A stretch of DNA of 64,000 bases. Source: Petunia secreta. Lineage: Eukaryota; Streptophyta; Magnoliopsida; Solanales; Solanaceae. Position 1 is the first letter of the stretch, and each line of letters begins with the position of its first letter. Both the position numbers and the translations under genes were made by a program. The stretch spans positions 1 to 64,000 of the forward strand of contig JARKIP010000516.1 of NCBI GenBank assembly GCA_029990175.1, written 5' to 3'. The notes under the pieces are model-generated. The model had not been told where the DNA came from. It saw nothing but the letters and a program-made list of their open reading frames with translations, and searched no databases. Positions 1 through 11,190 of the stretch are shown piece after piece.

Positions 1-453
1 GATTTGGACTACTCATGTTGGCAATTGTGGTAAATTTTTTAGATGGTGCTATTTTTGGTATGTAGGGTACATGTGCAATTTGCCTATTAGTATGTCCGTC
101 AAGTATCAATATCTATGTTATATTAAAAGCATGCAGCCTAAAAGAATATTTTGTCTACTTTGGATTTATTCATCCACTCTATTACATTAAATTTCAAATG
201 TATTTCCAGTTGTTTATTTATATGCTTTATAGAATGCTGATTGAGGTTCCTGAGGATGATTAAAGCATAATAAATCAAAAATTCATTTGTCATTCAAAAA
301 CTTCTTAGATCCGTTACAGAGAATTGTTGTTTCTATAATATTTAAAAGCATATATTATCTCTTTTGTAATTAATTATATCCATTGTCTTAATATATAAAC
401 CTTTTAAATACTTAGGTTAGATGAAACGTGCAACGCACGTACACAAAAACTAG
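1..453 (+). mobile_element. Probable Helitron 3' end (body runs off the left edge)
   Basis: Bases 426-440 form a perfect 6-bp hairpin (ACGTGC, loop AAC, GCACGT). It is followed 13 nt later by CTAG at 450-453 and then T. A short hairpin shortly upstream of a terminal CTAG-type tetranucleotide inserted before T is the hallmark of a plant Helitron 3' terminus. The body would lie to the left; its 5' TC end and any RepHel ORF are outside the window. Bases 1-425 are AT-rich and show no coding potential. The alternative is one arm of an inverted repeat shared with 13369-13395. Confidence 0.4.
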
Positions 454-1276
454 TACTAGGTAAATAGAGAGGCAAAAAGACCTCCAAAATCTTCAAACAA
501 GAAAAAATGAACTCTTAACTCTTTTTCTTTTAGTGGCGTTAATTAGTGGGTTGGGGCTGTTTTTTGCCAGTTTTCAAACTTGAGGGTAGAAAAACACAGA
601 CCAAAACATATATTTTCCCTCCTTTCCCAATCTTCTCTTTTCAAAGCAAATTTGAAACCAACCAAAATCCTCTCTTCTACTCTTCAAAATATCTGATATC
701 TCGTCTAACATTGTTGCATTTCGCCATAGTTGTTGCAAATTTCCGATCATCGTCGAGTGGGTAATCTGTTCTATCACAGTTCAAGTTAAAATTTCGACAT
801 TTATGAAGTAATTTCACTGTGGGTCGATTAAAACTCTAGTTTAGTTGTTCTGCTAATTCTAGTGCTTCACCGTGCTTTGTATCCGTTTTTTTCTATGTTC
901 TTTGTGGTTTAATTGCACAAAGAATATAAAATAAGTGGTTGTTGTAAACACTTGTCATTGTAATGTTTCAACATTAGTCATAACGTCTACACATATGGCC
1001 TGATGTGTAAACATAAGGAAAGATGTTTGGAACGTCTTGATTTATGTTGAGAACATCTTTCTAATGGTTCAGACGACGATGTTTAGAATACTACACATAT
1101 TATTAGATCTGTGCATGTCTAATCATTGTTACATTATCATTTATAGTGTCTGCATATATTATAATATGTGTACACATCTTAAACATTGTGTGAATATCTC
1201 TTTTAATGTGCAGATGTCTTTGATGTATTTTTGTTCCTTATATTTGATGACTATTTATCTTTGTTTTTCTATGTAG
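454..1276 (+). other. Upstream/leader region of the decayed DUF1985-type gene
   Basis: No convincing coding region. The stretch is AT-rich with a pyrimidine-rich part (610-680), as in plant 5' leaders. From about 980 there are repeated near-palindromic words of the TGTGTACACAT type, which recur at 10585-10690 and 12040-12165, that is in what look like introns of the same gene. A polypyrimidine stretch ending in TAG at 1274-1276 could be the splice acceptor for the exon that follows. Confidence 0.3.
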
Positions 1277-1882
1277 ATAAAATGGTAAGTACATGTCGTG
1301 GTGGGGGTATCAAGACACAGTCACAGACTAGTAAGAGGGGAAGAATGAAATTGAAAGCGAGACGTCACAGACGATTAGCAAAAGAGCGACGAGTGTTCCA
1401 TCTCCATCACGAACTAATGAGGAGCAGGCGGAAAGCTAAGCCATCATTGATATGAATCATCCAGAACAGGTGACTGAAAAGAGAGCAGACCTTAGCTCAT
1501 GAAGGCAGTGAGTTAAATAATGGAGATGATCGAGATGTTTGAGCCACAAAAGATGTGATGGTCGCAGTAGAGAAATAGATAACAAAGTTACTATATCTGT
1601 TGAGCATGGTGCTGGTGAAGAAGAAAAAGTTGTTGATGATGGTGGAGAAAAGAGTTGTTGATGTTGTTGAAGGTGGGTGTGTAGAAGAAGAGAGCAACCA
1701 CGGTGATGGAAAAGAAGAACCTTCAACAGATGGAGCTGGAAAAAGAGAAAAAGAAGCATATGTTGTCCGTTAATGAGGTTTTTAAGGAAGTAGTTGTTGA
1801 GGAAGATTAAATGAGCAATTACCAACAAAGGATCTACAAAGATGACATTGAAGGAGAAACAGAGAAAGTCATACCTGACCAG
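1277..1882 (+). pseudogene. First recognisable exon of a decayed Ulp1/DUF1985-type transposon-associated gene
   Basis: An ATG at 1282 opens a short, very basic reading frame (many Lys/Arg between residues 15 and 55) that stops at 1455. The remaining exon-like sequence to 1882 is Glu/Val/Asp-rich in other frames, as in the low-complexity N-terminal regions of plant Ulp1-type MULE proteins. It ends with a good splice donor (CCAG then GTAGGA at 1883). The intron that starts there was entered by the LTR element at 1907. The next exon, at 10701, carries the DUF1985-like region, which is why I join the two. Stops and frame changes make it a pseudogene. The assignment of this exon alone is weak and depends on the downstream domain. 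Confidence 0.4.
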
Positions 1883-1906
1883 GTAGGATCACTCCATTTA
1901 AACATA

Positions 1907-2468
1907 TGTGTTGGCCTAAATCGGGATAGGACAACAAATCGAATTTATTTTGGGTTTAAATGGTAATTTACTTGTATCAAAATCGTATTCGAGCTAAGAT
2001 CAAACGAGAAATGCTTTAAAAGATAAACGAGGCAGGAAAATAATCGAGACAAAGCTTAAAAGTATGAGTTGAATACTGTATTTCTGGATGTCCTGTTTGA
2101 TTACAAATGAGTCCTATTTATAATAAAAGAAAATAATAACGTTATAGCTATAATAATTATGAATTTATGGCCATTACTCCGTACTCGATCGTGGTTAGCT
2201 CATGATCTTCTCTTTAAATGCCAAAGCAACGATCGACAGTTACAAAGATTAGGCTTTGTTCGGCAAGATATTATGCTCGCTCGGGGATCACGTTGCTGTG
2301 ATGGTCTTTCCGAGCTTGATGCTTCAAACCTAGTTTTCCTCATTACCCGAGGTGGTTTTTTGAGGTGGCGAGTCGTGTCGCTTCCCTTCGTGGACTTGCT
2401 TCATAAGGCATACCCATATTAGGTCTCGGGCCCTTGTTTGAGACCTCGGTGATTTTTCATCCAATACA
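1907..2468 (-). repeat. 3' LTR of the Tat-like element
   Basis: 562 bp, matching 10013-10581 along its length with scattered substitutions and small indels. The ends are TG...CA and the adjacent TSD copy is ACATA at 1902-1906. Immediately to the right, 2469-2490 reads on the minus strand as a purine-rich tract with a run of six G, the expected polypurine tract for plus-strand priming. Confidence 0.85.
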
Positions 2469-2679
2469 GATAGTCCCCCCACTCCTCGAGTGGTTGCCAA
2501 ATTTGTCAAGGAGTGGAATAAATTTTAGGCGGGAGATCGACGTGGCTGTTTTTGTGCCGTGAAATTCGAAAGCGGCGGCTGTCACTCCATATTTTCATCA
2601 ATCATGCATGATGATCACTGATTGGGCGCGATTTCCTGTTTTTCCTTCCCCATGCAATTGTAATCATGGCGCTTTAACC

Positions 2680-2687
2680 TATATATA
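2680..2687 (+). promoter_or_regulatory. TATA box of the antisense gene
   Basis: TATATATA at 2680-2687 is followed by a pyrimidine-rich CT leader and, about 95 bp downstream, by ATG at 2782 in the context AAAATGTCT. Position and spacing fit a plant Pol II core promoter driving the + strand gene that runs opposite to gag. Confidence 0.55.
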
Positions 2688-4291
2688 GTTACGCCTCTTC
2701 TTCTTATTCTTCACACATCTTCTTGCTTTTAACAATAAAAAATCCTTGAATCTTCTTCGTAACTCAGAAAATTTTAAGAAAATGTCTCAACAGAATTCAC
2801 CAAGTTCTTCACCCTCATTTGTTGATACCATGAATGTTGGTGGTGAACTAGTTAATGTTCCTGAACTATTGAATGTAATTGTTCCTCCTGACTTTAACAT
2901 GGAGGATCTTGCTCGCCCAAGTGGCTTAAACCAAGAGCAGCGTCCAGCCATGGCTGAAACTGCCGTGGCAGTTGTGGTGGACGATGAGGATGTCACCATG
3001 AGAGATGCTGGTGACGATGGACCTCTCTCAAATGACCTTGAACTTAAACCCCACCACGTTATTCCTTCAAAAACTGACCTCTCGAAGGATTTCGTTATGC
3101 AGCTTCAGACTGAGTCGGAGGTCAGGAGGAAAAGGAATATCCCGATAAAGGATACCCCAAGTTTGATTACTCAGGCGAACATACATTTGGTTCGTTCTGA
3201 TTGCAATTGGGGCCCGGAGGTTAAGATTGATATCCCTGCCTCCGAGAGCCGAGTGTGTGATAGGGTCGATGGGCGTTCCTTCATTTTTACCTACCCCTTC
3301 ACGATAGGTTTTTCTCTTTCTGTCCCCGAGGTATTGGACACTTTTTGTCGTACCTACCAGTTGTGCATAGCCCAAATCGGTCCTGGGATGTGGAGGCACG
3401 TTCAATGCCTCAAATTTTTCCAGTAGATTAGCTGGAGTCACCTTCACCCTTGATCATCTTTTGTACCTCTTCTACCCTCCCCCCTTCACAAGGATGGAGT
3501 TGTTCAGCTCAACAAGCGAAGCTCGTACTCATTGATCACGAAGAGTGAGGACCTCGAGGACCATGGATGGAACGAGTGCGTCGTCCTCCTGCCTACTGAC
3601 CTTTTGTCTTCGAAGCCGGATTTCCCCGAGTGATGGAACAAAGCACTGAGTGTTTTTCTCCTTGTTTATTCTTACTTCGATTTTTCCTTGTTTAACTCTT
3701 CGTTCTCGCCTTTTTTAGCCAAGGGGTCCCAATTGTTTTCCGAAGGATCTGACTCAATGGGTTCAGACCATTATCGATGTCAAGCGTAGACCAGAAAGAT
3801 CATGGATGGTTTTGGGTGCTTTGGATGGGAATCAATGGGCATGCAAATGGCATGGTGAGTTACTCTTTTAACCATTCTTTTATCTTGCTTAATTTCCTCG
3901 GGGAACTGTGTCTCGGTATATCATTGTTTTTTCTTTGATGTAGGTCTCCCAAAGAGGGCGATTACCGTGCCGAATGAAAAAAAACCAAAAAAGGAGAAAA
4001 ATGATAAGAAGGAGGAAGTCCCCGAGGTTGGAGATGATTTAAGTTCCCTTCAAGGTTTGATTGGGAACCTTTCGAAGGGGAAGGGAGAAAAAGTAAAGGA
4101 GGAGGAAAGGAAATGGACATTCACTGAGGGGTCACCGGACCTCGGGGCTAAAACATGTTGAGTGTTTTCCCTTTTGAATTTATCTTTCGTTTCGTTTTTC
4201 CGTCAATCACTGTTTCTATTTTTCCTTTCAGTTTTGAAAAAGAAGGAGTTGTCCTCGGGAAAAACTCCAGAGGCACAACGGGCTAGATTAG

Positions 4292-5608
4292 TGTTGCTCC
4301 CAAACGCACACGCAAGTATACGCGGTCGACAAGTAATAAAGTGATAAATCGAGTATCGTTCCCACGATGCAGACTAATACTTGACAAACAATTTCTAAAC
4401 AACTATTCAGGGATCTTTTTCTTCAATGGTGAGAGTTTTAGTAACTAAAGAACAATAAGTAAAACGGTAAAAGTGGATTCAAACAATGGAGCAAAAATGG
4501 ATTGTTATCAGTAATAAGGAGACGGTCCAGGGTCAGAGTTACGAACAATCCAGTTGAGTTTTCCAATTGATTCCACTCCTTAAATCCCAGATTACTAACT
4601 AACAGATTAAATGTACCCGTGAAAACCTTTCGATTCTTTACAGTCTATGCAGGCTACTTCAATCCCTATATATCTATGGGTTGAATCACGTGCACGCATT
4701 AACGAATTCTGCAATGAGTTAAACTAGGCGAGCAAGTATATGTCTATCCTACTCACAAATTGGTTCCCCGATGCGCGGGTTCACAAACTAGTCCTATTCT
4801 TTATTATTACGTAATTAAATTCCCTCTTTCGAGTTCAATCTGAAAACCATAGATAATGCGTAATAATCGGGCCCTGACAATTACACAAGTGAAATCAAGA
4901 AAGAATAAGTAACCCGTTATGAGATTCAGTTAATGGAAATCAACCTTCAAACATCAACTTTCATGAAATACTCTAACCCTAGAACGATAGAATTAGCCAC
5001 GCATACTCATAATAACAACACAAAGATTTGATGAAATAATAAAATAATGATGTAATAGATTAATGGAAGGAAGAAAAACCCTTGTTCTTGATGTTATGAG
5101 CTCTCCAAATTGCTCCAAAGTCTGAACTCCCCTAAAAAACTAAGTAAAAGGGTATTTATAAGGTTTACAAACACCTAGTAATAAGTTAGACCCAAGCCTA
5201 GACGAAATAGGAAGTAAAAATCCGCTAAAGGGGCGCTATAACGAGCGCCCCGCACCTCGTAACGCGCGAACCAAGACAGAAGACGTCGAAATTGTCCCGC
5301 CTTTGCCCCACGCCACAGGCTGGGCGCTTTGCCTGGCGCGGCGCGCCACCTGTGGCGCCAGTGCAATTTCCTGTTTCCTTGCTCCTTTGATCGCTTCGTG
5401 TTGTGCCTTCGCGTGCTCGATCCAATCCTCAATCAAAATTCAATCTTTTAATCATGCTCTTTAAAGCTCCACATGCACTGCGTAACAACCTACACACGCA
5501 CGACATCAAATTAGTGTAAAACTACATTCATAAACTATAAAACGGCGAATAAAGTACTCAAACGTAAGGAAATATTAAGGAAATATAGGCATAAAATGCC
5601 AAACATCA
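4292..5608 (-). mobile_element. Athila-type solo LTR
   Basis: 1317 bp with TG...CA ends (TGTTGCTCCC to AAACATCA) and a perfect 5-bp duplication ATTAG at 4287-4291 and 5609-5613. No internal region is present, so it is a solo LTR left by LTR-LTR recombination. On the minus strand it begins TGATGTTTGGCATTTTATGC, which resembles the starts of the other Athila LTRs here (TGATATGTTGG and TGATGTGTGGGC), so I place it in that group. A GC-rich patch at about 5225-5400 is full of GCGCC/GGCGC words. It interrupts the antisense gene. Confidence 0.8.
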
Positions 5609-6880
5609 ATTAGAGCATGTCCCTTTCCCCCGAGCTTAATCCTGCCGATGGGGTGAAGAAAGGTCAGGAAAAGGTTATGGTTCCCCTACTCATGAGCCTG
5701 AACTAGTTTAGGTTGCTGATAAAGACAGGGGGAAGTTCAGCCCTCATCTGCAGCAGTAACAAAAATGGATGACGCTCGGCCATCTCGAGTGGGACACAAG
5801 ACTCGTCGAGCTGCTTCCGAGCCTGCCCCTGATGCATCTTCTTGGAGACAATTTCGTTATATCGAGATTCCTTCCGAGATTTGTCTCCTAGATGGCGATA
5901 TCCAGGTCCCAATTAGTCTTCGGGGACTCTTGGGTCCCAAAGAACGTGATCGCCTTGGGGAGTCTCATATTTTTGATTTGATGCCGATGCTGCTCAGCAT
6001 GCCATTCATGTACGTTCTCTTTAGCCTTTCCTTTTCAGCCTTGCATTTGTTTTCTTTCCTAATTCTTCAAATTTTCTTTTTGTAGTGCTACATCAATTCC
6101 ATTAGGGCTGCTGAGATCAAATGCCACCGAGATAAGAATCTTAGGTAAATGAAGGCTGGATGGAGGCGAGAGCGAGCAAGTCTCGAGGTTCAAATGAGGG
6201 GTCTTGAAAAGGAGTTGCTGAGAGCGAGGCTTGAACTGGATCAAGCCAAAAATGCTGCCAACAAGTTTGACCTCGAGATTGTTAAAGCCCTTGAGGACAA
6301 GTCTGTCATTGAATAGAGGATGACTCAGTTGAAGGAGCTTTGTGATGCCGAGCTCAAGAGAGTTAGAGCCGAGGCCCAATCAATTATCAATGAGCGTGCC
6401 AAGAAATTTCATGCTGACTTGAAACAAAAAATGCTCAAGATGAATGAGATGGCTGGGGAGAAGGAAAAGCTAGCCAAGGAGAAAGAACGGCTCGAGGGTG
6501 AGGTTAAAATTTTGAGGAACAAAGTCGACTCTTTCTCCTCGAGGTGTGGGATGAAGAGGACTCGAGCCAAAGTTGACAAGAACTAGGCCGTCGTTCAAAC
6601 GAGGCTAAAGACTCTAAAGGAGTGTCCTAGCGGGGTTGACCTCAATACCGAGATCGCCAAGGCCGAAAGTGATACTGCAGTGGCCCAAAAGCTGATTGAA
6701 AATCTTCCTTCGAGCAGCGAGAGGTTAGAGAAGAGGGTGATGACTCCGAAGCGGAGGTTTAGAGTAGTGCTTTTATTTGTTTTTATCGATATTTAGTTAA
6801 GGCCTTCGGCCTGCTTGTTTTGTAAATGCTCTGGCCTCTGAGTCTTTTTATTAATGAAAATTCTCTTTGTGGAAATATTG

Positions 6881-7689
6881 GATCTGCTTGCAAGGCTTTT
6901 AGTACTTTTTATTATTTCGAGCTAGCTTAGGACGACATCTCGCCTTCGAGCCGTATGCTTAACTTATGATTGGCTTCGCATATCAAATTAAAATAAAGAG
7001 ATGTTGAATCAAAGTTTATTTTATTGATCAGATGCATCTGCGTGCCTTTATTACAACAAGTGCCTGGTTATAACTTAGGCGAAAAAGCTTATAAGATCAG
7101 AATGATATGAACTTATTGAACAGGTCCCCAGGGGTAGCCCTCGGTGAGGTGATTGCTCATTTTCTCGAGGATTTTGCCTGGTGAAGTCCCCGGTTGTCGA
7201 GTCTTTGTTTATCATCATTTTTAGCCCGATCGGGCGACTGTACTCTTCATTGCAATCTAATAACATCGAAACGATCATCCGGGGTGAACAAGAATTGGGG
7301 ATTTGTAGATTCTCAATACAGCATGCACTGAGGCAGTCAGCGCATGCTGACTGGTTTCACTTGACTCCTAACTAAGGAGTCAAGTGAAAGGAGCCTGGTT
7401 TTGAGGCATGCATCTCAATCTCGATAGCTGACTGTCATACTGACTTTAAGGGTCAAAGAACTCACTAACTTCCTCTTTGGAAGACCGGACTTAGTTGCCA
7501 ATAAATAGTTTCTTTGCACGAGTGGAAAACTAGTTCTCTTTAGTTCTTTCAATCCCAAAAGCTTTATAAAGCCCTTTGTAAAGAACCCGATATTTTTGCT
7601 TCTGCAAAGGTTGCATCTTTAATCCGCGCTATTCGCTTCTCTCCTCGGATGGCTCTTACTCCTCACGGAGTTTGAAACTTGATCACTTG
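6881..7689. other. Non-coding spacer of the Tat-like element
   Basis: Between the 3' end of the antisense gene and the protease remnant. I see no RT, RNase H or integrase motif on either strand, so the polymerase module is absent or deleted here. The most distinctive content is a pair of adjacent palindromes at 7334-7389. Confidence 0.5.
7334..7389. repeat. Two adjacent palindromes (8-bp and 15-bp stems)
   Basis: CAGTCAGC (7334-7341), loop GCAT, GCTGACTG (7346-7353) is followed at once by TTTCACTTGACTCCT (7355-7369), loop AACTA, AGGAGTCAAGTGAAA (7375-7389). Both stems are perfect. GCATGC words flank the pair on both sides (7321 and about 7408). It could be a folded RNA element or the scar of a palindromic excision or insertion. 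Confidence 0.8.
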
Positions 7690-8058
7690 ATATAGGGTCG
7701 ATGACACGGCTTCCATTTCATGGATCTAAGGTCTTCCAAGAATGACGTTGTAAGCCATGTCCTCGACCATCACTTGAAAGGTGGTTTGCTTGTTTACCCC
7801 CTCTGCAGTTATTGTGAGGGTTATTTCTCCTAAAGTCTTTTCAGTGGAATTGTTGAACCCTGTTAATATGGCTGCCTTTGGGACGACTAGGTCCTTCAAC
7901 CACATTTTCTTAATTGCTCCATAGTTGATGATGTTTACCGAGCTGCCAGGATCAACTAGAGCTCGTTTGACATTGCAGTCATTGATCCTGAGCGTGATCA
8001 CTAGTGCGTCATGATCAGGAAACATCATCCCATCGCAATCTTCTTTACTGAACACCAT
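7690..8058 (-). pseudogene. Retroviral-type aspartic protease of the Tat-like element
   Basis: The minus-strand frame 8058-7726 reads through an aspartic-protease-like domain: a hydrophobic strand, then Val-Asp-Pro-Gly-Ser-Ser (the place of the D-[ST]-G catalytic motif), and near the end Asn-Val-Ile-Leu-Gly-Arg-Pro, the Ile-Leu-Gly-Arg motif typical of plant Ty3/gypsy proteases. The frame stops right after this motif. Pro in place of Thr/Ser after the catalytic Asp is unusual for retropepsins in general. It follows gag in the same orientation and nothing of pol comes after it. Confidence 0.65.
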
Positions 8059-8147
8059 CTCTTTACCTGATCCACCAACTCTTGCTCTCTTCTCTGCGGT
8101 ACTCGATGATTTTGCAATTTTATTTGTAGCGGCAAAGTTTATCCCAT

Positions 8148-9792
8148 TTACCTCCGAACCCCAATGATGACATTCACTACCCTCTTCGGTGATTGTGTTC
8201 GAGGTGGTTGCTCATCTCTTCTATTCTTCGAGTAGTTGTGCTTTCCCTTGTCAGTCATATATTCAGCTAGCACTCCCTTGTTGAGTAGATGGGCTACCTC
8301 GAGATGCAATTCTTTACAATCCTCAGTTGCGTGCCCATAATCCATGTAGAATTCGCAATGTTGAGTTTGGTCTTTTTTTCTCGGGGGCGTTCTCATGTCT
8401 TTGGGTAATCTCACACCTTGATCGGTCATCCCTTTGATCGCATTTACCAGCTCGGAGGTAGATATGTTGAAATTGTACTCAGAAATTTGAGGCAAATCTT
8501 TCTCCTTATATAGCAAAGATGGGCCTGAAGAGTTTTGATTAGAGGATGATCCAGATTTTCCTCCGAGCCGCTGGCTCACGTGTTTGTGCCCCCGAGGCGT
8601 TGACTTATATGTTGCTTTTGATCCCCGTGGTATGGTTCATATCGATTTTTCGAGTTCCCTCGTGGCGCATCGGTGCATCGAGAGGACTCAGATCGACCTC
8701 GGTAGGAATGCCCACGTCCTGTCCTTCTCTACTCTGCTTCTTCGAGCCTGATTTTGCCGTGGCCCGATCATGCATTTCATCCCAAGTTCAAGCTTGCCAT
8801 TGCTGGAGCTCTTTCTTTAATTCAGTCGTAGCCTCTGAATTACCCACATTGAGATTCTTTTCAAAGGCCATGACTAACAAACTGTCATATATTTTTGGCA
8901 GATCCATTCTCTCGGCCTGAAAGTGTTCAAGGAAGTCCTTGATTGGCTCGAGGTATCCTTGCTTTACGTCGAAGATATCTTTTTTCTCTTGAGGATTTTC
9001 TAGGCCCCAGTGTGAGCCTTAATGAACATATCTGCTAATTCATTGAAGCTAGAAATAAACTTGGAAGGAATGAGCATGTACCAACGCAATGCTCATTTTT
9101 CCAAGGTGTCGGCGAATTTTTTTCAAGAACATGGATTCCTTTTCAATTGGGATTAAATCATTACTTTTAACCATGGCCATATATTCAGTTATATGGTCGA
9201 CTAGGTCTGTTGTCCCGTCATATTTCTTCAAAATTTGTAATTTGAAATGTTTATGGACGGGTGCTGGAGCAGCTTCAGTCTTGAAGGGTAGCTGGCGACA
9301 TTTCTCGATGTCTAGCACCCGTTGAGGTTTTCAAACCCCTGGTACATTTTCGAGCCATTTTTCCGTGTTGGCTTCCAATTCCTTCTTCCACTTCTCAAAG
9401 TCGGACGCGGCGCTTGTTTGAGGCATTGTGGGGATCGTAGTCCCCGAGCCCCCAGACGTGATCCCGTTTGAGAGACCTCTCATGTTGGTACCGATGGGGA
9501 TACTGTTAGGGTTTCCTCCATTAAACATCACGAAGGGAGTATCGCCAAGGCTGGGAGGGACTCTTCCATTTCCAGCGAGAGCCTGCAAGGAGCTTCAAAA
9601 TTATTCATTAAATAGAGCCTGCACGACTGCTTGAGTGGCTGCTTGTTCTCGCATTTGTTGCAACGGGTTCACCATGAATTGTTGAAATGGGTCACCAGAA
9701 CTTGAGGATGTTGGATCGGCTAAAACTGCTCCTACGGGAGGTGTCGGGCCGATCAGGGGAGTGGATCTATTTGGTGGCGTTAATCCTACCAA
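8148..9792 (-). pseudogene. gag: gag of the Tat-like element (fragmented)
   Basis: Three or four minus-strand frames in order: a Pro/Gln-rich N-terminus (9792-9601), a Gly-rich linker (9588-9331), the capsid-like segment (9318-9049) with a Lys-Tyr-Asp-Gly-Thr...His-Ile motif typical of Retrotrans_gag proteins, and the C-terminal part (8579-8148) with a degenerate zinc-knuckle (Cys-Glu-Phe-Tyr...Gly-His-Ala-Thr-Glu-Asp-Cys). This is the C-X3-...GHxTxxC form seen in plant Tat/Ogre-lineage gag. Stops at the block boundaries show decay. It would form the particle and bind RNA. It starts about 200 bp after the PBS, as expected for gag. Confidence 0.65.
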
Positions 9793-9992
9793 TGGGGCAG
9801 AATTATTTGTTGGAATGGGGCTAACAGGCGGTGTCGAGCCAGTTGGGAGTGTTGGGACCCCCCGTTGGTTTCGGTAGCTCCTACTGTTTGATCCGGTACT
9901 TGGATAGACATATTATCATTGACGATATCAGACATTTTCTATTTTTAGCGGAAACTGAAACTAGAGACTTGGGACAAACGTTATTACCAATT

Positions 9993-10010
9993 CTCCACAG
10001 ACGGCGCCAA
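9993..10010 (-). other. Primer-binding site of the Tat-like element
   Basis: On the minus strand the sequence two bases after the LTR end reads TTGGCGCCGTCTGTGGAG. It starts with the TGG complementary to a tRNA CCA end and lies directly next to the 5' LTR, which fixes the direction of the element. I do not name the tRNA with confidence. Confidence 0.7.
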
Positions 10011-10012
10011 TT

Positions 10013-10581
10013 TGTGTTGGCCTAAATCAGGATAGGACAACAAATCGAATTTATTTTGGGTTTAAAATGTAATTTGCTTGTATCAAAGTCGTATTCGAGC
10101 TAAGATCAGATTTAAACGAGACTAATGCTTTAAAAGATAAATGAGGTAGGAAAATAACCAAGACAAAACTTAAAATTATGAGTTGAATACTTTATTTCTG
10201 GATGTCCTGTTTGATTACAAATGAGTCCTATTTATAATCAAGGAAAATAATAACGTTATAGTTATAATAATTATGGCTTTATGGCCATTACTCCGTATTT
10301 GATCGTGGTCAGCTCATGATCTTCTCCTTAAATGCCAAAGCAACGGTCGAAAGTTACAAAGATTAGGCTTTGTTCGGTGAGATATTGTGCTCACTCGGGG
10401 ATCATGTTGCTGTATGGTATTTCCGAGCTTGATGCTTCGAACCTAGTTTTTCTCATTCACCGAGGTTATTTGCTGAGGTGGCGAGTCGTATCGCTTTCCT
10501 TCGTGGACTTGCTTCATAAGGCAGACCCATATTAGGTCTCGGGCCCCTGCTCGAGACCTCGGTAATTTTTCATCCAATACA
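10013..10581 (-). repeat. 5' LTR of the Tat-like element
   Basis: 569 bp, partner of 1907-2468, with TG...CA ends and TSD ACATA at 10582-10586. Differences from its partner include single-base changes and an indel near 10105, visible on direct comparison. Confidence 0.85.
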
Positions 10582-10700
10582 ACATACGTGTACACATTTA
10601 TTTGAGGTGTACACCATCTTAAAGAATGTGTAGACATCAATCATTTTGATAATGAGGTTCCTGAAGTCAATATATGTGCACACATTTTTTTAATATGTAG

Positions 10701-11190
10701 GTTGATGATGAGGTTGCTTTGACTTACATTCCTGAGAACAACTTGAACGCGCGTATGGGCGAGTATGGTAAATCCAAAGTGCCGAAGTTTCCTATGATAT
10801 CCTCTATTTCAGGTTACCTGAATAAGTTCTACAAAGTGTTGAAGAAACTAGAACTTATTGATAGTTTCAAAGACCGTGTTTTTGGGCATCTTATGAAGTT
10901 GAATCCACAAACCATTTTCGCTCCAAGATTAGTGCATGGCCTTTGTGAACGCACAATCATTTGTAACAAGTAAAAGGAGTTGTGGGTCAACTCGAACGGA
11001 TTGCCAGCTCGTTTAGGCTTCCGTGTATATAACATTAGTTACTGAATTATCCTGCCACTTTTTCCCCTCTGGCAAATTTTTTAATGGGGTAGGGGTAAAT
11101 AGTGTGAAAATTGATTATAAATGGGAGCAAACAGAAGTCTATCTTAGAAAGACGACTCCTGGAGTCGATAAAAAAAGTGAAAATTAATTG
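10701..11190 (+). pseudogene. DUF1985-like exon of the decayed Ulp1/MULE-type gene
   Basis: Begins after a good acceptor (TTTTTTTAATATGTAG ending 10700). The frame 10701-10970 gives a protein segment with Leu-Lys-Leu-Asn-Pro-like and Phe-Gly-His-Leu motifs, as in the N-terminal half of DUF1985, the domain next to the Ulp1 cysteine protease in plant MULE-captured genes. A stop follows Asn-Lys at about 10971. The segment after it (Leu-Gly-Phe-Arg...) continues in frame for a while and then needs a frame change near 11035. The protease domain itself (His-Asp-Cys) is not seen. The assignment is from motif memory. Confidence 0.5.

Larger units (their letters stand above)
2680..6880 (+). pseudogene. 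Spliced antisense gene carried by the Tat-like element (broken)
   Basis: Starts at ATG 2782. Exon 1 encodes an acidic Ser-rich N-terminus and then a conserved-looking block (about residues 110-205) with Trp, Arg-Val-Asp-Gly and a Tyr-Pro-Phe motif, resembling a protein family that I know only as transposon-associated in plants. A stop at 3424 and frame changes near 3422 and 3490 break it. Clear introns follow: 3855-3943 (GTGAGT...GTAG) and 6010-6085 (GTACGT...GTAG), with a probable acceptor at 3718 and another at 4231. A solo LTR splits it at 4292-5608. The last exons (6086-6770) encode a long Lys/Glu-rich coiled coil. A TATA box, introns and a 3' AATGAAA-rich end make it a complete transcription unit opposite to gag. 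Extra antisense ORFs are known in Tat-lineage elements; the biochemical function is unknown to me. Confidence 0.6.
1907..10581 (-). mobile_element. Non-autonomous Tat-like Ty3/gypsy element (gag-protease only, with an antisense gene)
   Basis: Two direct repeats (1907-2468 and 10013-10581) both start TGTGTTGGCC and end CCAATACA on the + strand. They are flanked by the 5-bp duplication ACATA (1902-1906 and 10582-10586). A primer-binding site beside the right copy and a purine-rich tract beside the left copy set the element on the minus strand. Reading that way the order is LTR, PBS, gag, protease, about 0.8 kb without genes, the far end of an antisense gene, LTR. No reverse transcriptase, RNase H or integrase is present, so it must have been moved by another element. 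The LTR pair differs by several percent with small indels, so it is not recent. Confidence 0.85.

Noticed and set aside
1457..1828. 123-codon His/Leu/Ser-rich minus frame
   Set aside because: It is the complement of an acidic low-complexity exon on the plus strand.
5175..5436. Three overlapping minus-strand frames in the GC-rich patch
   Set aside because: They result from GC-rich repeats in the solo LTR; no protein family resemblance.
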